64,000 nt of DNA. Source: Pontibacter coccineus. GTDB taxonomy: Bacteria; Bacteroidota; Bacteroidia; Cytophagales; Hymenobacteraceae. The notes under the pieces are model-generated. The model was not told where the DNA came from, made no database searches, and saw nothing but the letters and a program-made list of their open reading frames with translations. The stretch's first letter is position 1; every line of letters begins with the position of its first letter. The stretch is taken from NCBI RefSeq assembly GCF_030546575.1, contig NZ_JAUOTN010000002.1:496001-560000 (forward strand), given 5' to 3'. The translations under genes were made by a program, and so were the position numbers. Below, one piece after another: positions 1 through 9,447 of this stretch.

Positions 1-2829
1 CAGAGACAACTTGATGAAGTTGTGGTGGTTGGTTATGGTACACAGCAGAAAAAAGACGTAACCAGCTCTATCGCGCAGGTAAAAGGTGAGACAATTGCCA
101 ACATGGCAACACCATCTTTTGACCAGCAGCTGGCAGGTCGTGCTTCTGGTGTGCAGATCACGCAGCCATCCGGTATCCTGGGTGCTCCTCCAAAGATCAA
201 CATCCGCGGTGTAAACTCTATCTCTTCCAACACGCAGCCACTTATCGTAATTGACGGTGTGCCTGCTACGTCTGGTAACCTGGGTGGTTTCACGCCCTCA
301 AACGCACTTGCTGACATTAACCCGAACGATATCGAGTCATTCGAGATCTTGAAGGACGGTGCTGCTACAGCGGTTTACGGTTCACGTGCTTCTAACGGTG
401 TGATCCTGATCACAACGAAACGTGGTAAATCAGGCCAGGCTAAGTTCTCTTACGATGGCTGGGCAGGTTCTGCCAAAGCTATTGAACTACACGACCTGCT
501 AAACGCACGTGAGTTCGTTGAAATCACGAACGAGAAATATGCTAACCTTGGTCAGTCTTCTCCTGCTGTATTGGGTGATGCTGATACTGACTGGAACAAG
601 GAAGTATTCCGTACTGCGTTCCAGCAGAGCCATGCATTCTCTGCAAGCGGCGGTACTGATAAAACAACCTACTACTTCTCTCTTGGTTACTCAAACCAGG
701 AAGGTATTGGCCGTGCTAACAGCCTGGAGCGTTACTCAGTTCGTACAAACCTGCAGACTAAAGTAACCAGCTTCCTTGATTTCGGTTTACAGGCTGGTTT
801 GACCAACCAGATCAACTCTGGTCCGCTTACTGGCTCTAACAACCTTTCCGGTAACATCTTCGGTGTGATCCGTATGCACCCTAACGTGCCGGCACTTGAT
901 CCGAATGACCCAACTGGGTATAACATTGATGATCAGAACAACAGATCACTCGGTCGTGGTCCGAACCTGGGTACGATTGCAAACGGTATTCCAAACATCC
1001 GTTTCGTGTTGGATAACAACGTACGTAAAGCAACTACTTACCGTGGTCTGGGTAACGTGTTCCTGGATTTTAAACTGGTTGATAACCTGCGTTTCAGAAC
1101 ACAGCTGGGTGCTGACTTAACACTGGTAGACGACTTCCTGTTCAACGACCCACGTCATGGTGACGGTCAGGGTTCTGGCGGTATCGTTTCACAGGCCTAC
1201 TCTCCAATCAAAGCATGGAACTGGCAGAACATCCTGAGCTACAACAAGTCGTTCAATGAGGTGCACAACCTGGACGTGACTGCTGTACAGGAATACAACA
1301 AAACCAGATCCACTTTCTTCCAGGCGCAAGGTACAGGTCTTTCTGACCGTTTCTTCAACGAAAACCTGGTATCTGGCGCTTTTGCTAACCAGTTTGCTTT
1401 CGGTGGTATTGGTGAGAATGGTCTTGCTTCTTACCTGGGCCGTTTCAACTACAACTATGCCAGCAAGTACTACATTGGTGCCTCCATGCGTGCTGACGGT
1501 CTTTCTAAGCTTTCTCCTGAGAACCGTTGGGGTTATTTCCCTGGTGTGTCTGCAGCCTGGAGAATCTCTGAAGAAGCATTCTTCAAAAACTCATCTGCTC
1601 TTAGCGTTATTTCTGACCTGAGACTGCGTGGTAGCTGGGCAGAGGTGGGTAACAACGGCATCTCTGGTAACTATCCATACCTGGGTTCGTTCGGTGCTGC
1701 TCAGTACGGTACTTTCAACGGTATCGCATTCAGTAACACAGGTAACCCTGACCTGCGTTGGGAAGCTCAGAAGATCACTGACTTTGGCATCGACCTGGGC
1801 TTGTTCGACGGTCGTCTGAACTTGGAATTGGCTTACTGGAAGAAGAATAACTCCGATATCGTTCTTCAGGCGCCAACTCCTCCATCACTGGGTGTGCCTA
1901 ACAACTTTATCACCCGTAACATCGGTCGCGTTGACAACGACGGTATCGAATTCTCGATCTCTGGTACAGTAATCGACAAGTCTAACTTCAGCTGGAACTC
2001 TAACTTCAACTTCTCTACTCAGAATAACGAAGTGAAAGCGCTGGTTGACGGTCAGGACATCGTGTATGAATACACCATCCACCGCGAAGGAGAGTCTATC
2101 AACTCGATCTACGGCTACCAGTTCGAAGGCGTGAACAAAGCAAACGGTAACCCAATCTACCGCAAAGGCGATGGCTCGCTGGTACAGGGTAACATCTCTG
2201 GCAACGGTGGTTCTGCTAACGTATACTACGGTTACGACCCAGCTAATCCAAACGCGCTTGGAGCACAGTCCTCACTGTCATCTGCTGACAAAGTGATCCT
2301 GGGTACTACACTGCCTAAGTGGTTCGGTGGTTTCGACAACAACTTCAAACTGGGTAACTTCGATGCTAACGTGTTCGTGCGTTTCTCAGGCGGTAACAAG
2401 ATCATGAACCGTACGCGTCAGGACCTTTTGACGATGGCGTTTGAGAACAACGGTCGTGAGGTTCTTGGCAGATGGCAGTCTGCGGAAAACCCAGGTGATG
2501 GACAGACTCCTAAACTGGCCGCTGGTGCTAACTACGGTAACTTCATGAACACAAACGGTGAGGCTTCTTCTCGCTTCGTTGAGAGTGGCGACTTCCTGAA
2601 AGTGAGCAACCTGTCGCTTGGCTACACACTGCCTAAGACACTATCAGAGCGTATTAGTGTGGATCGTCTGAGAATTTACGCTCAGGTGCAGAACGCTTTC
2701 GTGATAACTGACTACACTGGTCTTGACCCAGAAACTTATACTAACCTGAACAACAACAACTTGGGTGTTGATTTTAACGGCCAGCCGCAGCAGCGTGTGT
2801 TCACAGTTGGTTTAAACCTTGGCTTCTAA
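1..2829 (+). CDS. SusC/RagA-type TonB-dependent outer-membrane transporter (5' truncated by window)
   Basis: This is an outer-membrane beta-barrel transporter that takes up a glycan or other nutrient together with its SusD lipoprotein partner. The frame is open from base 1, so the start, signal peptide and carboxypeptidase-like N-terminal domain lie upstream. The first residues include DEVVVVGYG, the TonB-box-like motif that precedes the plug in SusC proteins. The plug follows (DVTSSIAQVKGE, LAGRASGVQI, GVNSISSNTQPLIVIDG), then about 750 residues of barrel with many aromatic-rich alternating strands, ending in the terminal strand VGLNLGF. A susD gene begins 18 bp downstream, so they form an operon. 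Codon use is strongly biased (many GGT, CGT, AAC), as expected for high expression, and the AGGTATA motif common elsewhere is absent. The substrate cannot be read from the sequence. Confidence 0.96.
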   Translation, partial: QRQLDEVVVVGYGTQQKKDVTSSIAQVKGETIANMATPSFDQQLAGRASGVQITQPSGILGAPPKINIRGVNSISSNTQPLIVIDGVPATSGNLGGFTPSNALADINPNDIESFEILKDGAATAVYGSRASNGVILITTKRGKSGQAKFSYDGWAGSAKAIELHDLLNAREFVEITNEKYANLGQSSPAVLGDADTDWNKEVFRTAFQQSHAFSASGGTDKTTYYFSLGYSNQEGIGRANSLERYSVRTNLQTKVTSFLDFGLQAGLTNQINSGPLTGSNNLSGNIFGVIRMHPNVPALDPNDPTGYNIDDQNNRSLGRGPNLGTIANGIPNIRFVLDNNVRKATTYRGLGNVFLDFKLVDNLRFRTQLGADLTLVDDFLFNDPRHGDGQGSGGIVSQAYSPIKAWNWQNILSYNKSFNEVHNLDVTAVQEYNKTRSTFFQAQGTGLSDRFFNENLVSGAFANQFAFGGIGENGLASYLGRFNYNYASKYYIGASMRADGLSKLSPENRWGYFPGVSAAWRISEEAFFKNSSALSVISDLRLRGSWAEVGNNGISGNYPYLGSFGAAQYGTFNGIAFSNTGNPDLRWEAQKITDFGIDLGLFDGRLNLELAYWKKNNSDIVLQAPTPPSLGVPNNFITRNIGRVDNDGIEFSISGTVIDKSNFSWNSNFNFSTQNNEVKALVDGQDIVYEYTIHREGESINSIYGYQFEGVNKANGNPIYRKGDGSLVQGNISGNGGSANVYYGYDPANPNALGAQSSLSSADKVILGTTLPKWFGGFDNNFKLGNFDANVFVRFSGGNKIMNRTRQDLLTMAFENNGREVLGRWQSAENPGDGQTPKLAAGANYGNFMNTNGEASSRFVESGDFLKVSNLSLGYTLPKTLSERISVDRLRIYAQVQNAFVITDYTGLDPETYTNLNNNNLGVDFNGQPQQRVFTVGLNLGF

Positions 2830-2847
2830 TTTCTTAATTCCCTTAAA

Positions 2848-4428
2848 ATGAAAAATAGATCATTCATCAAAAATAAACTGAAGTTAGCGTTGCTCGCCCC
2901 TGCGGTGTGCTTTTCCCTGATGCTGACTTCGTGCGAAAAGGAGGTTGTAGAACTTGATCCTTTCGACAGACTTACAGAAGCGAGTGCCTTTACGACTCCT
3001 GAGCGTGTAGAACTGGCGGTAGCTGGTGTATATGACGCAGCTCAATCCGGTTTCTATGCCGGTGGTGCCGTACGTGGTTATCCGTTTGGTGCGGCGCATG
3101 TGGAGCAGGGAGACAACCGCGGTGAGGACATGCTGAACCTGGAGGCGTTTTACGCCATCACGTACGGTTCAACCTACAATGCGGCCTCTGCTAACAACGT
3201 GTACCACTTCGAAACGCTTTATTCGGTTATCAACAAAGCCAATATCGTAATCGAGGGTGTAGAGAAAGCTGTAGCGGATGGTCTGATCACTCCTGAAGTA
3301 GGCAATGCTTACCTGGGTGAGGTTCGTATGTTGCGTGCCCTCTCTAACCACGAGTTGCTGGTGCACTTCGCGCGTCCTTACAACCACACAGCCGATGCAT
3401 CACACCCGGGCGTTCCGATCAGAACGATTCCGGTGAACACGCCGGCCCGTGTAGAAGAGGCAAGACAGCAGGGTAGAAACACAGTAAAAGAAGGTTACGC
3501 TGCGGTCCTGGCAGACCTGGACTATGCCGAAGCTAACCTGCCTGATACACGTGCGGCCGGCGCTAAAATTTCAAGAGCAACCAAAGGTGCAGCTATCGCA
3601 CTTAAGTCTCGCGTGAAACTGCATATGCAAGACTGGCAAGGTGTAGTTACGGAAGGAAACAAGTTAATCACTGGTACTACGACTTTCACAAGTCCAATTG
3701 GTGGTTACGCTCTAACCGCTTCACCTGACGCCCCATGGGCAAGCAACTCAAGCAATACTGAGTCAATCTTCTCGTTCATGAACACAGCGAATGATAACGC
3801 CAGTGTAAACGGGTCTTTGGGTCAGATGTATTTTGCTGGTTCAGGTGGCCGTGGTCTGGTAGCTATCAGCCCACTTATCTGGAACGCCACTTTCTGGCCG
3901 GCAAACGATGCTCGCCGCCAAATCATCACAACTACTTCCCGTGCGATCTTCACAAGAAAGTACAGAGATGCACAGACGCAGACCGACTGGTCACCAATCA
4001 TTCGATATGCTGAAGTGTTGCTGAACGTGGCTGAAGCTGAGTCAAGACTGGGTAACAATGACAGAGCGCTGGCGCTGCTGAATGCAGTTCGTGGCCGCTC
4101 TACCAGCGAAACATACACAGGTCTGACTGGCGATGCCCTGACACAAGCAATTGTGAATGAGCGCCGTATCGAGTTCGTAGGTGAAGGCTTGCGCTGGAAA
4201 GACATCCACCGTCTGGCAAAAGAAGGTAAGTTTGGTCCGGCTGGTATACCTGCCAAGGTAGCCTCTACTTCTAACCATATCCCGCAGTACAGTGCGGCTA
4301 GCGGTGCGTTCCCGGCTACTACTATACCTTTCATTCCTTATGAAGACTTCCGTTTCATCTGGCCAATTCCAATCTCTGAGATCTCTTCTAACCCTGTGTT
4401 AGCTGCTCAGCAAAACCCTGGATACTAA
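2848..4428 (+). CDS. SusD/RagB-family outer-membrane lipoprotein
   Basis: This is the surface-exposed substrate-binding lid of the SusC transporter encoded just upstream (18 bp gap). The 526-residue product starts with a basic and hydrophobic signal peptide ending in the lipobox LTSC, with the lipidated Cys at about residue 29, and continues with LDPFDRLTEASAFTTPERVELAVAGVYDA-type sequence typical of the SusD N-terminus. The helical TPR-like core is seen in YSVINKANIVIEGVEKA and VRMLRALSNHELLVHFARPY. The C-terminal RagB part contains the family signature RYAEVLLNVAEAESRLGN, VNERRIEFVGEGLRWKDIHRL and a terminal IPISEISSNP. The length is normal. A strong hairpin terminator follows, closing the operon. 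The ligand is unknown. Confidence 0.96.
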   Translation: MKNRSFIKNKLKLALLAPAVCFSLMLTSCEKEVVELDPFDRLTEASAFTTPERVELAVAGVYDAAQSGFYAGGAVRGYPFGAAHVEQGDNRGEDMLNLEAFYAITYGSTYNAASANNVYHFETLYSVINKANIVIEGVEKAVADGLITPEVGNAYLGEVRMLRALSNHELLVHFARPYNHTADASHPGVPIRTIPVNTPARVEEARQQGRNTVKEGYAAVLADLDYAEANLPDTRAAGAKISRATKGAAIALKSRVKLHMQDWQGVVTEGNKLITGTTTFTSPIGGYALTASPDAPWASNSSNTESIFSFMNTANDNASVNGSLGQMYFAGSGGRGLVAISPLIWNATFWPANDARRQIITTTSRAIFTRKYRDAQTQTDWSPIIRYAEVLLNVAEAESRLGNNDRALALLNAVRGRSTSETYTGLTGDALTQAIVNERRIEFVGEGLRWKDIHRLAKEGKFGPAGIPAKVASTSNHIPQYSAASGAFPATTIPFIPYEDFRFIWPIPISEISSNPVLAAQQNPGY

Positions 4429-4450
4429 GCCTACCGGATAGTATAAATTT

Positions 4451-4486
4451 AAAAAGCCCTGTCAGCGTAAGTTGACAGGGCTTTTT
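4451..4486 (+). terminator. Rho-independent terminator of the susCD operon
   Basis: A perfect 14-bp stem (4451-4464 pairing with 4473-4486; core AGCCCTGTCA) with an 8-nt loop is followed by TTTTTGTTTTATTTTTG. It lies 22 bp after the susD stop. Confidence 0.9.
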
Positions 4487-4490
4487 GTTT

Positions 4491-4498
4491 TATTTTTG
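4491..4498 (+). promoter_or_regulatory. Bacteroidota-type -7 box (TATTTTTG) for rnhB
   Basis: TATTTTTG matches the Bacteroidota -7 consensus TAnnTTTG and lies 23 bp before the rnhB ATG. It directly abuts the susD terminator. No convincing -33 TTTG is seen at the usual spacing, so the call rests on the -7 box and position. Confidence 0.45.
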
Positions 4499-4521
4499 CT
4501 ACACGAACTTCTCTATACACC

Positions 4522-5139
4522 ATGGCACTTCTACCAAATTACAGTGGCTATACCTTAGAAGCAGGTATTGACGAGGCTGGCCGCGGCTGCCTGGCGGGCC
4601 CTGTGGTGGCCGCTGCCGTCATACTGCCACCAGACTATAGCCACACGCTGCTGAACGATTCGAAGCAACTGAGCCATAAGCAACGGCTGCAACTGCGGGT
4701 TGATATTGTACGGGATGCGGTGGTCTGGGCTATAGGAGAGGCAAGCCCCGTTGAGATCGACCGCATCAACATCCTGCAGGCAACCTACCTGGCGATGCAC
4801 CGGGCCATACAGGGGCTAAGCCTGGAGCCGGAGTACCTGGTGGTGGACGGGAACAGGTTTAAGGTATACGAAGGGCTGCGCCATACCTGTATTGTAAAGG
4901 GGGACGGAAAATACCTGTCTATTGCGGCGGCCTCTGTGCTGGCCAAAACGCACCGCGACGAGCTGATGTGTACACTTGCAAAAGAGCACAGCGCGTATGG
5001 TTGGGAGCGAAATGCAGGATATCCCACCAAAGAGCATCGCAATAGCATTGCGCAGTTTGGAACTACGCAACACCACCGCCAATCTTTCAGGCTGCTGTCA
5101 GAAGAGCAGTTGCTGCTGTTCCCCGATAAAGAGCGTTAA
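4522..5139 (+). CDS. rnhB: Ribonuclease HII
   Basis: This cytoplasmic endonuclease cleaves the RNA strand of RNA/DNA hybrids and removes single ribonucleotides from DNA. The 205-residue protein has the family signature [15 protein letters not shown], with catalytic D17 and E18, the third acidic residue D109 in VVDGN, and D146 in LAKTHRDEL. The conserved DSKQLS loop follows the first strand and a Tyr-Gly-Trp-x-x-Asn-Ala-Gly-Tyr segment lies near the C-terminus. The length is normal for bacterial RNase HII. The ATG sits about 23 bp after a good -7 box and is the only sensible start. The gene is convergent with the response regulator, with only 3 bp between the stops, and no separate terminator is visible there. 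Confidence 0.96.
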   Translation: MALLPNYSGYTLEAGIDEAGRGCLAGPVVAAAVILPPDYSHTLLNDSKQLSHKQRLQLRVDIVRDAVVWAIGEASPVEIDRINILQATYLAMHRAIQGLSLEPEYLVVDGNRFKVYEGLRHTCIVKGDGKYLSIAAASVLAKTHRDELMCTLAKEHSAYGWERNAGYPTKEHRNSIAQFGTTQHHRQSFRLLSEEQLLLFPDKER

Positions 5140-5142
5140 GGC

Positions 5143-5577
5143 TTATTTAAGCTTTATAAGGTCCAGGAACAGTGTGAAATTGTCGAGAGAGGACTGGCTG
5201 TTCTCGAAGTTCTCGAAGCTCATCGGCTTTACGATATAGCCTGCCACATTCAGCTTTTGGGCTGCCATACGGTCCGTCTCTTCGTTTGAGGTGGTCATGA
5301 TGAAAACCGGGATGTGACTGAACTCCGGCTCATGGCGCAGTTCGGCCAGGAACTCCAGCCCGTTCATGCGCGGCATGTTGATATCGAGCAAAATGACGCT
5401 AGGGGCAGGAGATATTTTGGGCACACCGGTCCCGCGCAGCATATCGAGCGCCTCACGGCCATTGCGGGCTACATGGGTTGGGTGTGTAATGCCTATTTTC
5501 TTAAGTTCACGTTCTACATTCATAATATCCAGGTAGTCATCTTCTACTAAAAGGATATTAACGTCTTTATTTATCAT
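5143..5577 (-). CDS. Single-domain CheY-like response regulator (Rcp1 type)
   Basis: This is a phospho-acceptor protein with no output domain. The 144 residues are one receiver domain: the acidic pair E12-D13-D14 binds Mg, the phospho-acceptor is D65 in VILLDINMPRMNG, the switch Thr lies in IFIMTTSNE, and the conserved Lys is in GYIVKPMSF. The NG-rich RNGREALDMLRG segment and the insert between helix 2 and strand 3 resemble the Rcp1 subgroup that pairs with phytochrome-like or CHASE3 kinases. It lies 46 bp downstream of the histidine kinase on the same strand, so they are very probably a cognate pair. Its output would be by protein contact. Partner specificity is inference. Confidence 0.93.
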   Translation of the reverse strand: MINKDVNILLVEDDYLDIMNVERELKKIGITHPTHVARNGREALDMLRGTGVPKISPAPSVILLDINMPRMNGLEFLAELRHEPEFSHIPVFIMTTSNEETDRMAAQKLNVAGYIVKPMSFENFENSQSSLDNFTLFLDLIKLK

Positions 5578-5623
5578 AGCACTTTTGGAAATTCAATGAT
5601 CAAAGCTAATATAATTATTTCAA

Positions 5624-7093
5624 TTATACCTGATTTTTCGGCCAGGTAAAACTGAATGTTGCCCCTTGGCCGGGGCTGGAGGCCACCCAAATATTGCCTC
5701 CATGGTGCTCTACAATCTTTTTCACGATGGCCAGACCTACCCCCGTACTTTCTACCGCGTCACGCTCCTGCAGGGTCTGGAAAATCACGAAGATACGCTC
5801 GTGGTACTGCGGTTCTATACCTGGCCCGTCGTCCGACACCGAGAAGGTATAGAAGTTCTCCGACTCCTGGCAGGTGATGTCAATGCGGCCTTCCTGGCGA
5901 TGGTGGTATTTGATGGCATTTGAGATCAGGTTGAGGAAAACCTGGTGTAAATGCACCCGCTCTGTATAAACGTGCGGCATGTCAGGCCCGATCTCAATGG
6001 TAAAATCCCGCGGTGGCGATGCCATATCTGTTACTTCGGTCAGTAGCTGCTGCACATCCACCATCTCCTGCGCATAACTGTTGCGGTCCACGCGGGCAAG
6101 GGCCAGTATACCGTTGATCAGGTTTTCCATGCGGTGTACACGCACACGCATCATCATTAGGTACTCCTTGATGTTGTCAGGCAGGGTCTGGCCCATGTCT
6201 TCCTCCACCCACCGCGAGGCCACTTCTATACCTCTCAATGGCGCCTTGAGGTCATGCGATACCACATAGGCGAACTGATCCAGTTCCTTGTTCTTGCGAT
6301 CCAGCTCCGAGAACGTCTCGTCAATCGTGGCCGACATCCTGTTCAGGGAGTACGAGAGCTGGCTGAGTTCGTCATTGGACGTGTCCACGATCTGGGTCTG
6401 GTATTCTCCCTTCGAAATCTTTTTGGCCAGCATCACCATCTTCATGATGCGGTTAGAGATGATGCGGGTAATGTAAAGCGCCCAGCCCAGGCCCAGTAGT
6501 ACCGACAGTACGGTAAGAACGATGGACACTTGCCTTGTAGTATTGATACTGGTGTTCAGGCGGTCATTTCTTTCTCCCCGCAAGGTATACTCATGAGAGT
6601 TGAACACACGGAAGTCGCTTCGGATGGTGTCCATCAGTACTTTCTCGCCCAACACCAGCGTATCGAGCTTCCTGTCGAAGGCCCGGGACGAGTACTCAAG
6701 CGTGTCGCCTCTTTTCATCTGGATGAGCGGCTCGGCATATTGCACTATCCAGTTGTCATGCGTGGTAATGATTTTATCGAGTCTGAGTTGCTGATTCTCG
6801 GAAGCGGTATAGCTTCTGACGTCTTCGCGCAGCCTGGGGAGGATGCGTTTGGCCTCGTGGTAAGGCTCCAGGAATACTTCGTTTCCGTTGAGCAGGTAGC
6901 CCCGCAAACCCGCCTCCATGTCGATAATGTTACGCTGCAGGGAGGCAGAGTTGCGGACCACGATCTGAGAGCGCGATACCCAGCGCATGTTTTCGATCAC
7001 ATCCTCCGACAACCTGAAGTTCACGATGGCAACGGTGGTGAAAAGCAGTGACATCAGGACGAACCCGATAAACAGCTTGGTGGATAGCTTCAT
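5624..7093 (-). CDS. CHASE3-HAMP sensor histidine kinase
   Basis: This inner-membrane sensor kinase has 489 residues. Order: transmembrane helix 1 at about 7-27; a periplasmic CHASE3 domain (about 30-185) with the diagnostic DMEAGLRGYLLNGNEVFLEPY; transmembrane helix 2 at about 189-210; HAMP (about 208-262); a short coiled linker; HisKA with the phospho-acceptor H280 in VVSHDLKAPLRG; and HATPase with the N box LNLISNAIKYHH, G1 SDDGPGIEP and G2 STGVGLAIVKKIVEHHGG. All catalytic boxes are intact. The downstream CheY-like protein is the probable target. CHASE3 ligands are generally unknown, so the stimulus cannot be named. Confidence 0.95.
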   Translation of the reverse strand: MKLSTKLFIGFVLMSLLFTTVAIVNFRLSEDVIENMRWVSRSQIVVRNSASLQRNIIDMEAGLRGYLLNGNEVFLEPYHEAKRILPRLREDVRSYTASENQQLRLDKIITTHDNWIVQYAEPLIQMKRGDTLEYSSRAFDRKLDTLVLGEKVLMDTIRSDFRVFNSHEYTLRGERNDRLNTSINTTRQVSIVLTVLSVLLGLGWALYITRIISNRIMKMVMLAKKISKGEYQTQIVDTSNDELSQLSYSLNRMSATIDETFSELDRKNKELDQFAYVVSHDLKAPLRGIEVASRWVEEDMGQTLPDNIKEYLMMMRVRVHRMENLINGILALARVDRNSYAQEMVDVQQLLTEVTDMASPPRDFTIEIGPDMPHVYTERVHLHQVFLNLISNAIKYHHRQEGRIDITCQESENFYTFSVSDDGPGIEPQYHERIFVIFQTLQERDAVESTGVGLAIVKKIVEHHGGNIWVASSPGQGATFSFTWPKNQV

Positions 7094-7496
7094 GGAATAT
7101 TATCTGATGAACGCCAGACTGAGCTTTTGATAAGACAGACGATATGCTGCTAAGTTAGTAAAAAGGACGCTAAGCAACCTAAAAGGCAGGGCAAAACGCG
7201 TAGCAGCTGGCTGTCTGGGCAAAAATGAGGCGGGCACACATATCCTGTGTGCTAAGTGGTGGTGAGAAGTAAATGGCATTCCTTTTGGCTAAAAAAGTGT
7301 CGGGTGGATGTACGCACCGGCCTTTGCAAGGTTATGCACAAAGGGGTGTGGATAAAGGCCTTCGGGAGGACAGGGGTAGGAAATTCCCCCGAGAAATAGC
7401 GTTTAAGCTATACAAATCTTGTTCCTGCATAAAATTTCGGAAGCGGTTTTATTTTACTTAATTTTGGGCATCTACTTTATAGCAATCAAATCTGAT
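7094..7496. other. 403-bp intergenic region with a small hairpin and two DnaA-box-like sites
   Basis: No gene is supported here. The region separates the divergent histidine kinase and gcvT genes. It holds a 7-bp-stem hairpin (7234-7252, GCACACA/TGTGTGC) and an inverted pair of DnaA-box-like 9-mers: TTATGCACA at 7332-7340 (one mismatch) and TGTGGATAA at 7347-7355 (the exact complement of TTATCCACA). These lie inside a larger GGCCTTT/AAAGGCC inverted repeat (7319-7360). I looked for a glycine-riboswitch core ahead of gcvT and did not see one. Confidence 0.4.
7459..7466 (+). promoter_or_regulatory. -7 promoter box (TAATTTTG) for gcvT
   Basis: TAATTTTG fits TAnnTTTG exactly and ends 30 bp before the gcvT ATG. 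It also argues for the start at 7497 rather than any upstream in-frame codon, which would fall before the transcription start. Confidence 0.5.
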
Positions 7497-8585
7497 ATGG
7501 AACTCAAGAAAATAGCTTTGAATGATGTGCACGAGTCGCTGGGAGCGAAGATGGTGCCTTTTGCTGGATACAACATGCCGGTGCGCTACTCGTCCGATCT
7601 GGATGAGCACAACACGGTGCGCAATGCGGTCGGTATATTCGACGTGTCGCACATGGGCGAGTTTATGGTGAAAGGACCGCACGCACTCGACCTAATCCAG
7701 CGCATCACCACAAACGATGCCTCTAAACTGACGCCCGGCAAGATCCAGTACTCCTGCTTCCCGAACGAGGAGGGCGGCATCGTAGACGACCTGTTGGTGT
7801 ACTGCATGGCCGAAAACGAGTACATGCTGGTGGTAAACGCCTCCAACATCGACAAAGACTGGGCCTGGGTGAACAAGTACAACACCAAAGGGGCGGAGCT
7901 GGAGAATATTTCGGATGAGATGTCGCTGTTTGCCGTGCAGGGACCGAAGACGGTAGAGGCGCTTACTTCGCTTACTTCAGTGGACCTGGGCAGCATGGCT
8001 TACTATAGCTTCGAGAAGGGAGAATTTGCCGGTGTGCCTGATGTTATACTCTCTGCCACAGGCTACACCGGTTCCGGCGGATTTGAGATCTATGTGAAGA
8101 ACGAGGACGCCAAAAAGGTATTCGACGCGATCATGGAAGCGGGCAAAGAACATGGCATCAAGCCGATCGGACTGGGGGCCCGCGACACGCTGCGCCTTGA
8201 AATGGGCTTCTGCCTCTACGGCAACGACATCAGCGACACGACTTCTCCTCTGGAGGCTGGTCTGGGCTGGATCACCAAGTTCGATAAGGAATTTGTGAAT
8301 GCTGAGAACCTGAAAGAGCAAAAGGCAGCCGGTGTGCAGCGCAAGCTGGTTGGTTTCGAGATGCTGGAGAAGGCTATACCTAGAGCGCATTACGAGATCG
8401 TGAACGCCGCAGGCGAGCAGATCGGTGAAGTAACGTCCGGCACCATGTCACCGTCGCTGGGCAAAGGCATCGGGATGGGATACGTGCAGACCGAATACAG
8501 CAAGCCGGGCACCGAAGTATTTGTACGCGTGCGCAACAAAGACATGAAAGGCCAGATCGTGAAACCGCCGTTTGTGAAGAAGTAG
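7497..8585 (+). CDS. gcvT: Glycine cleavage system T protein (aminomethyltransferase)
   Basis: GcvT transfers the aminomethyl carbon from lipoyl-GcvH to tetrahydrofolate, releasing ammonia and giving 5,10-methylene-THF. The 362-residue product begins [19 protein letters not shown] and shows the expected folate-binding and core motifs: [35 protein letters not shown], the [14 protein letters not shown] segment, [18 protein letters not shown] and the C-terminal [20 protein letters not shown]. The length is normal. The frame is open further upstream, but the chosen ATG gives the family N-terminus and lies just after the promoter box. No gcvH or gcvP is nearby, as is usual where the system genes are scattered. 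An inverted repeat follows. Confidence 0.97.
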   Translation: MELKKIALNDVHESLGAKMVPFAGYNMPVRYSSDLDEHNTVRNAVGIFDVSHMGEFMVKGPHALDLIQRITTNDASKLTPGKIQYSCFPNEEGGIVDDLLVYCMAENEYMLVVNASNIDKDWAWVNKYNTKGAELENISDEMSLFAVQGPKTVEALTSLTSVDLGSMAYYSFEKGEFAGVPDVILSATGYTGSGGFEIYVKNEDAKKVFDAIMEAGKEHGIKPIGLGARDTLRLEMGFCLYGNDISDTTSPLEAGLGWITKFDKEFVNAENLKEQKAAGVQRKLVGFEMLEKAIPRAHYEIVNAAGEQIGEVTSGTMSPSLGKGIGMGYVQTEYSKPGTEVFVRVRNKDMKGQIVKPPFVKK

Positions 8586-8597
8586 ATTAATTGTTGA

Positions 8598-8652
8598 TGG
8601 TTAAATTGTTAATTGGTTGTTCGCAGTGCCGAGCTTTTTAACAATTTAACCA
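8598..8652. repeat. Perfect 15-bp inverted repeat between gcvT and comB
   Basis: TGGTTAAATTGTTAA (8598-8612) pairs exactly with 8638-8652 around a 25-nt loop. There is no U-run after it, so it is not a canonical terminator. It may be an mRNA-stabilising or attenuating hairpin. It also belongs to the AT-rich, roughly 8-nt-period AAC-phased sequence seen at other gene edges in this window. Confidence 0.7.
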
Positions 8653-8677
8653 TTAAACCATTTAGCAATTTAAATAA

Positions 8678-9403
8678 ATGCCAAGTATAGATGTGTGTTA
8701 CAGCCCGGAGCTGTTGCACTTGTATGAACTAGAGGGGAAGGCAGTGGTGGCGGTGGATGTTCTGCGTGCTACCTCTACGATGGTGACAGCCTTTGCGCAT
8801 GGCGCCACCGATATTATACCTGTGATGGAGCTGGAGGAGTGCCGTTCCTACGCAGAGCAGGGCTGCCTGACCGCGGCTGAGCGTAACGGTATCAAGGCTG
8901 AGGGTTTCGATCTGGGCAATTCTCCTTTCGCTTACATGAACGGACAGGTGCAAGGCCGCACCGTGGCCATCACGACCACCAACGGCACTCGTGCCATCCG
9001 TTTGTCGGAGACTGCCGAGGAGATTGTGGTGGGCGCGTTTCTAAACCTGGAAGCTGTAGCGGAGCACCTGCGCGGTTTGCAGTTGGATGTGCTGGTAGTA
9101 TGCGCCGGCTGGAAAGGTAAGTTCAATCTCGAAGACACGCTGTTTGCCGGTGCGCTGGCCGAGCGGCTGCAGGGCGAATTTGAATTTGAGAACGACGCCA
9201 CCCTGGCCTCGCTATACCTGTACCACGCTGCCAAAGACGATATGGTCGCTTTCCTGCGTCAATCCTCCCACGTGCGCCGCCTCGAAAACCTCGAAATCCA
9301 CAAAGACATTGAGTTCTGCCTCCAGCACGACACCTACAACGTGCTACCCGTCTGGAAAGGGGACAGGCTGGTAGACCTTAAGAGTATGGAAGTAAAAAAG
9401 TAA
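8678..9403 (+). CDS. comB: ComB-family 2-phosphosulfolactate phosphatase
   Basis: ComB removes phosphate from 2-phosphosulfolactate, a step first defined in coenzyme M synthesis. In bacteria lacking that pathway the family probably acts on sulfolactate or an unknown substrate, so the role here is uncertain. The 241-residue product has the ComB landmarks VVAVDVLRATSTMVTAFAHGA, LTAAERNG, GFDLGNSP, TTTNGTRAI and VVCAGWKGKFNLEDTLFAGAL, and the length matches. The ATG is the first in frame after the AT-rich spacer. It may share a transcript with gcvT. Confidence 0.9.
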   Translation: MPSIDVCYSPELLHLYELEGKAVVAVDVLRATSTMVTAFAHGATDIIPVMELEECRSYAEQGCLTAAERNGIKAEGFDLGNSPFAYMNGQVQGRTVAITTTNGTRAIRLSETAEEIVVGAFLNLEAVAEHLRGLQLDVLVVCAGWKGKFNLEDTLFAGALAERLQGEFEFENDATLASLYLYHAAKDDMVAFLRQSSHVRRLENLEIHKDIEFCLQHDTYNVLPVWKGDRLVDLKSMEVKK

Positions 9404-9447
9404 GAAAGGTAGAAAATTTGGGAATTCGGGTGATGAAGGACGTGTAG

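Noticed and set aside
7300..7490. Glycine riboswitch ahead of gcvT
   Set aside because: No recognisable aptamer core; only DnaA-like boxes and simple inverted repeats are present, and gcvT has a normal promoter.
7094..7496. Replication origin
   Set aside because: Only two DnaA-like sites and no dnaA, dnaN or other origin-linked gene; too few boxes.
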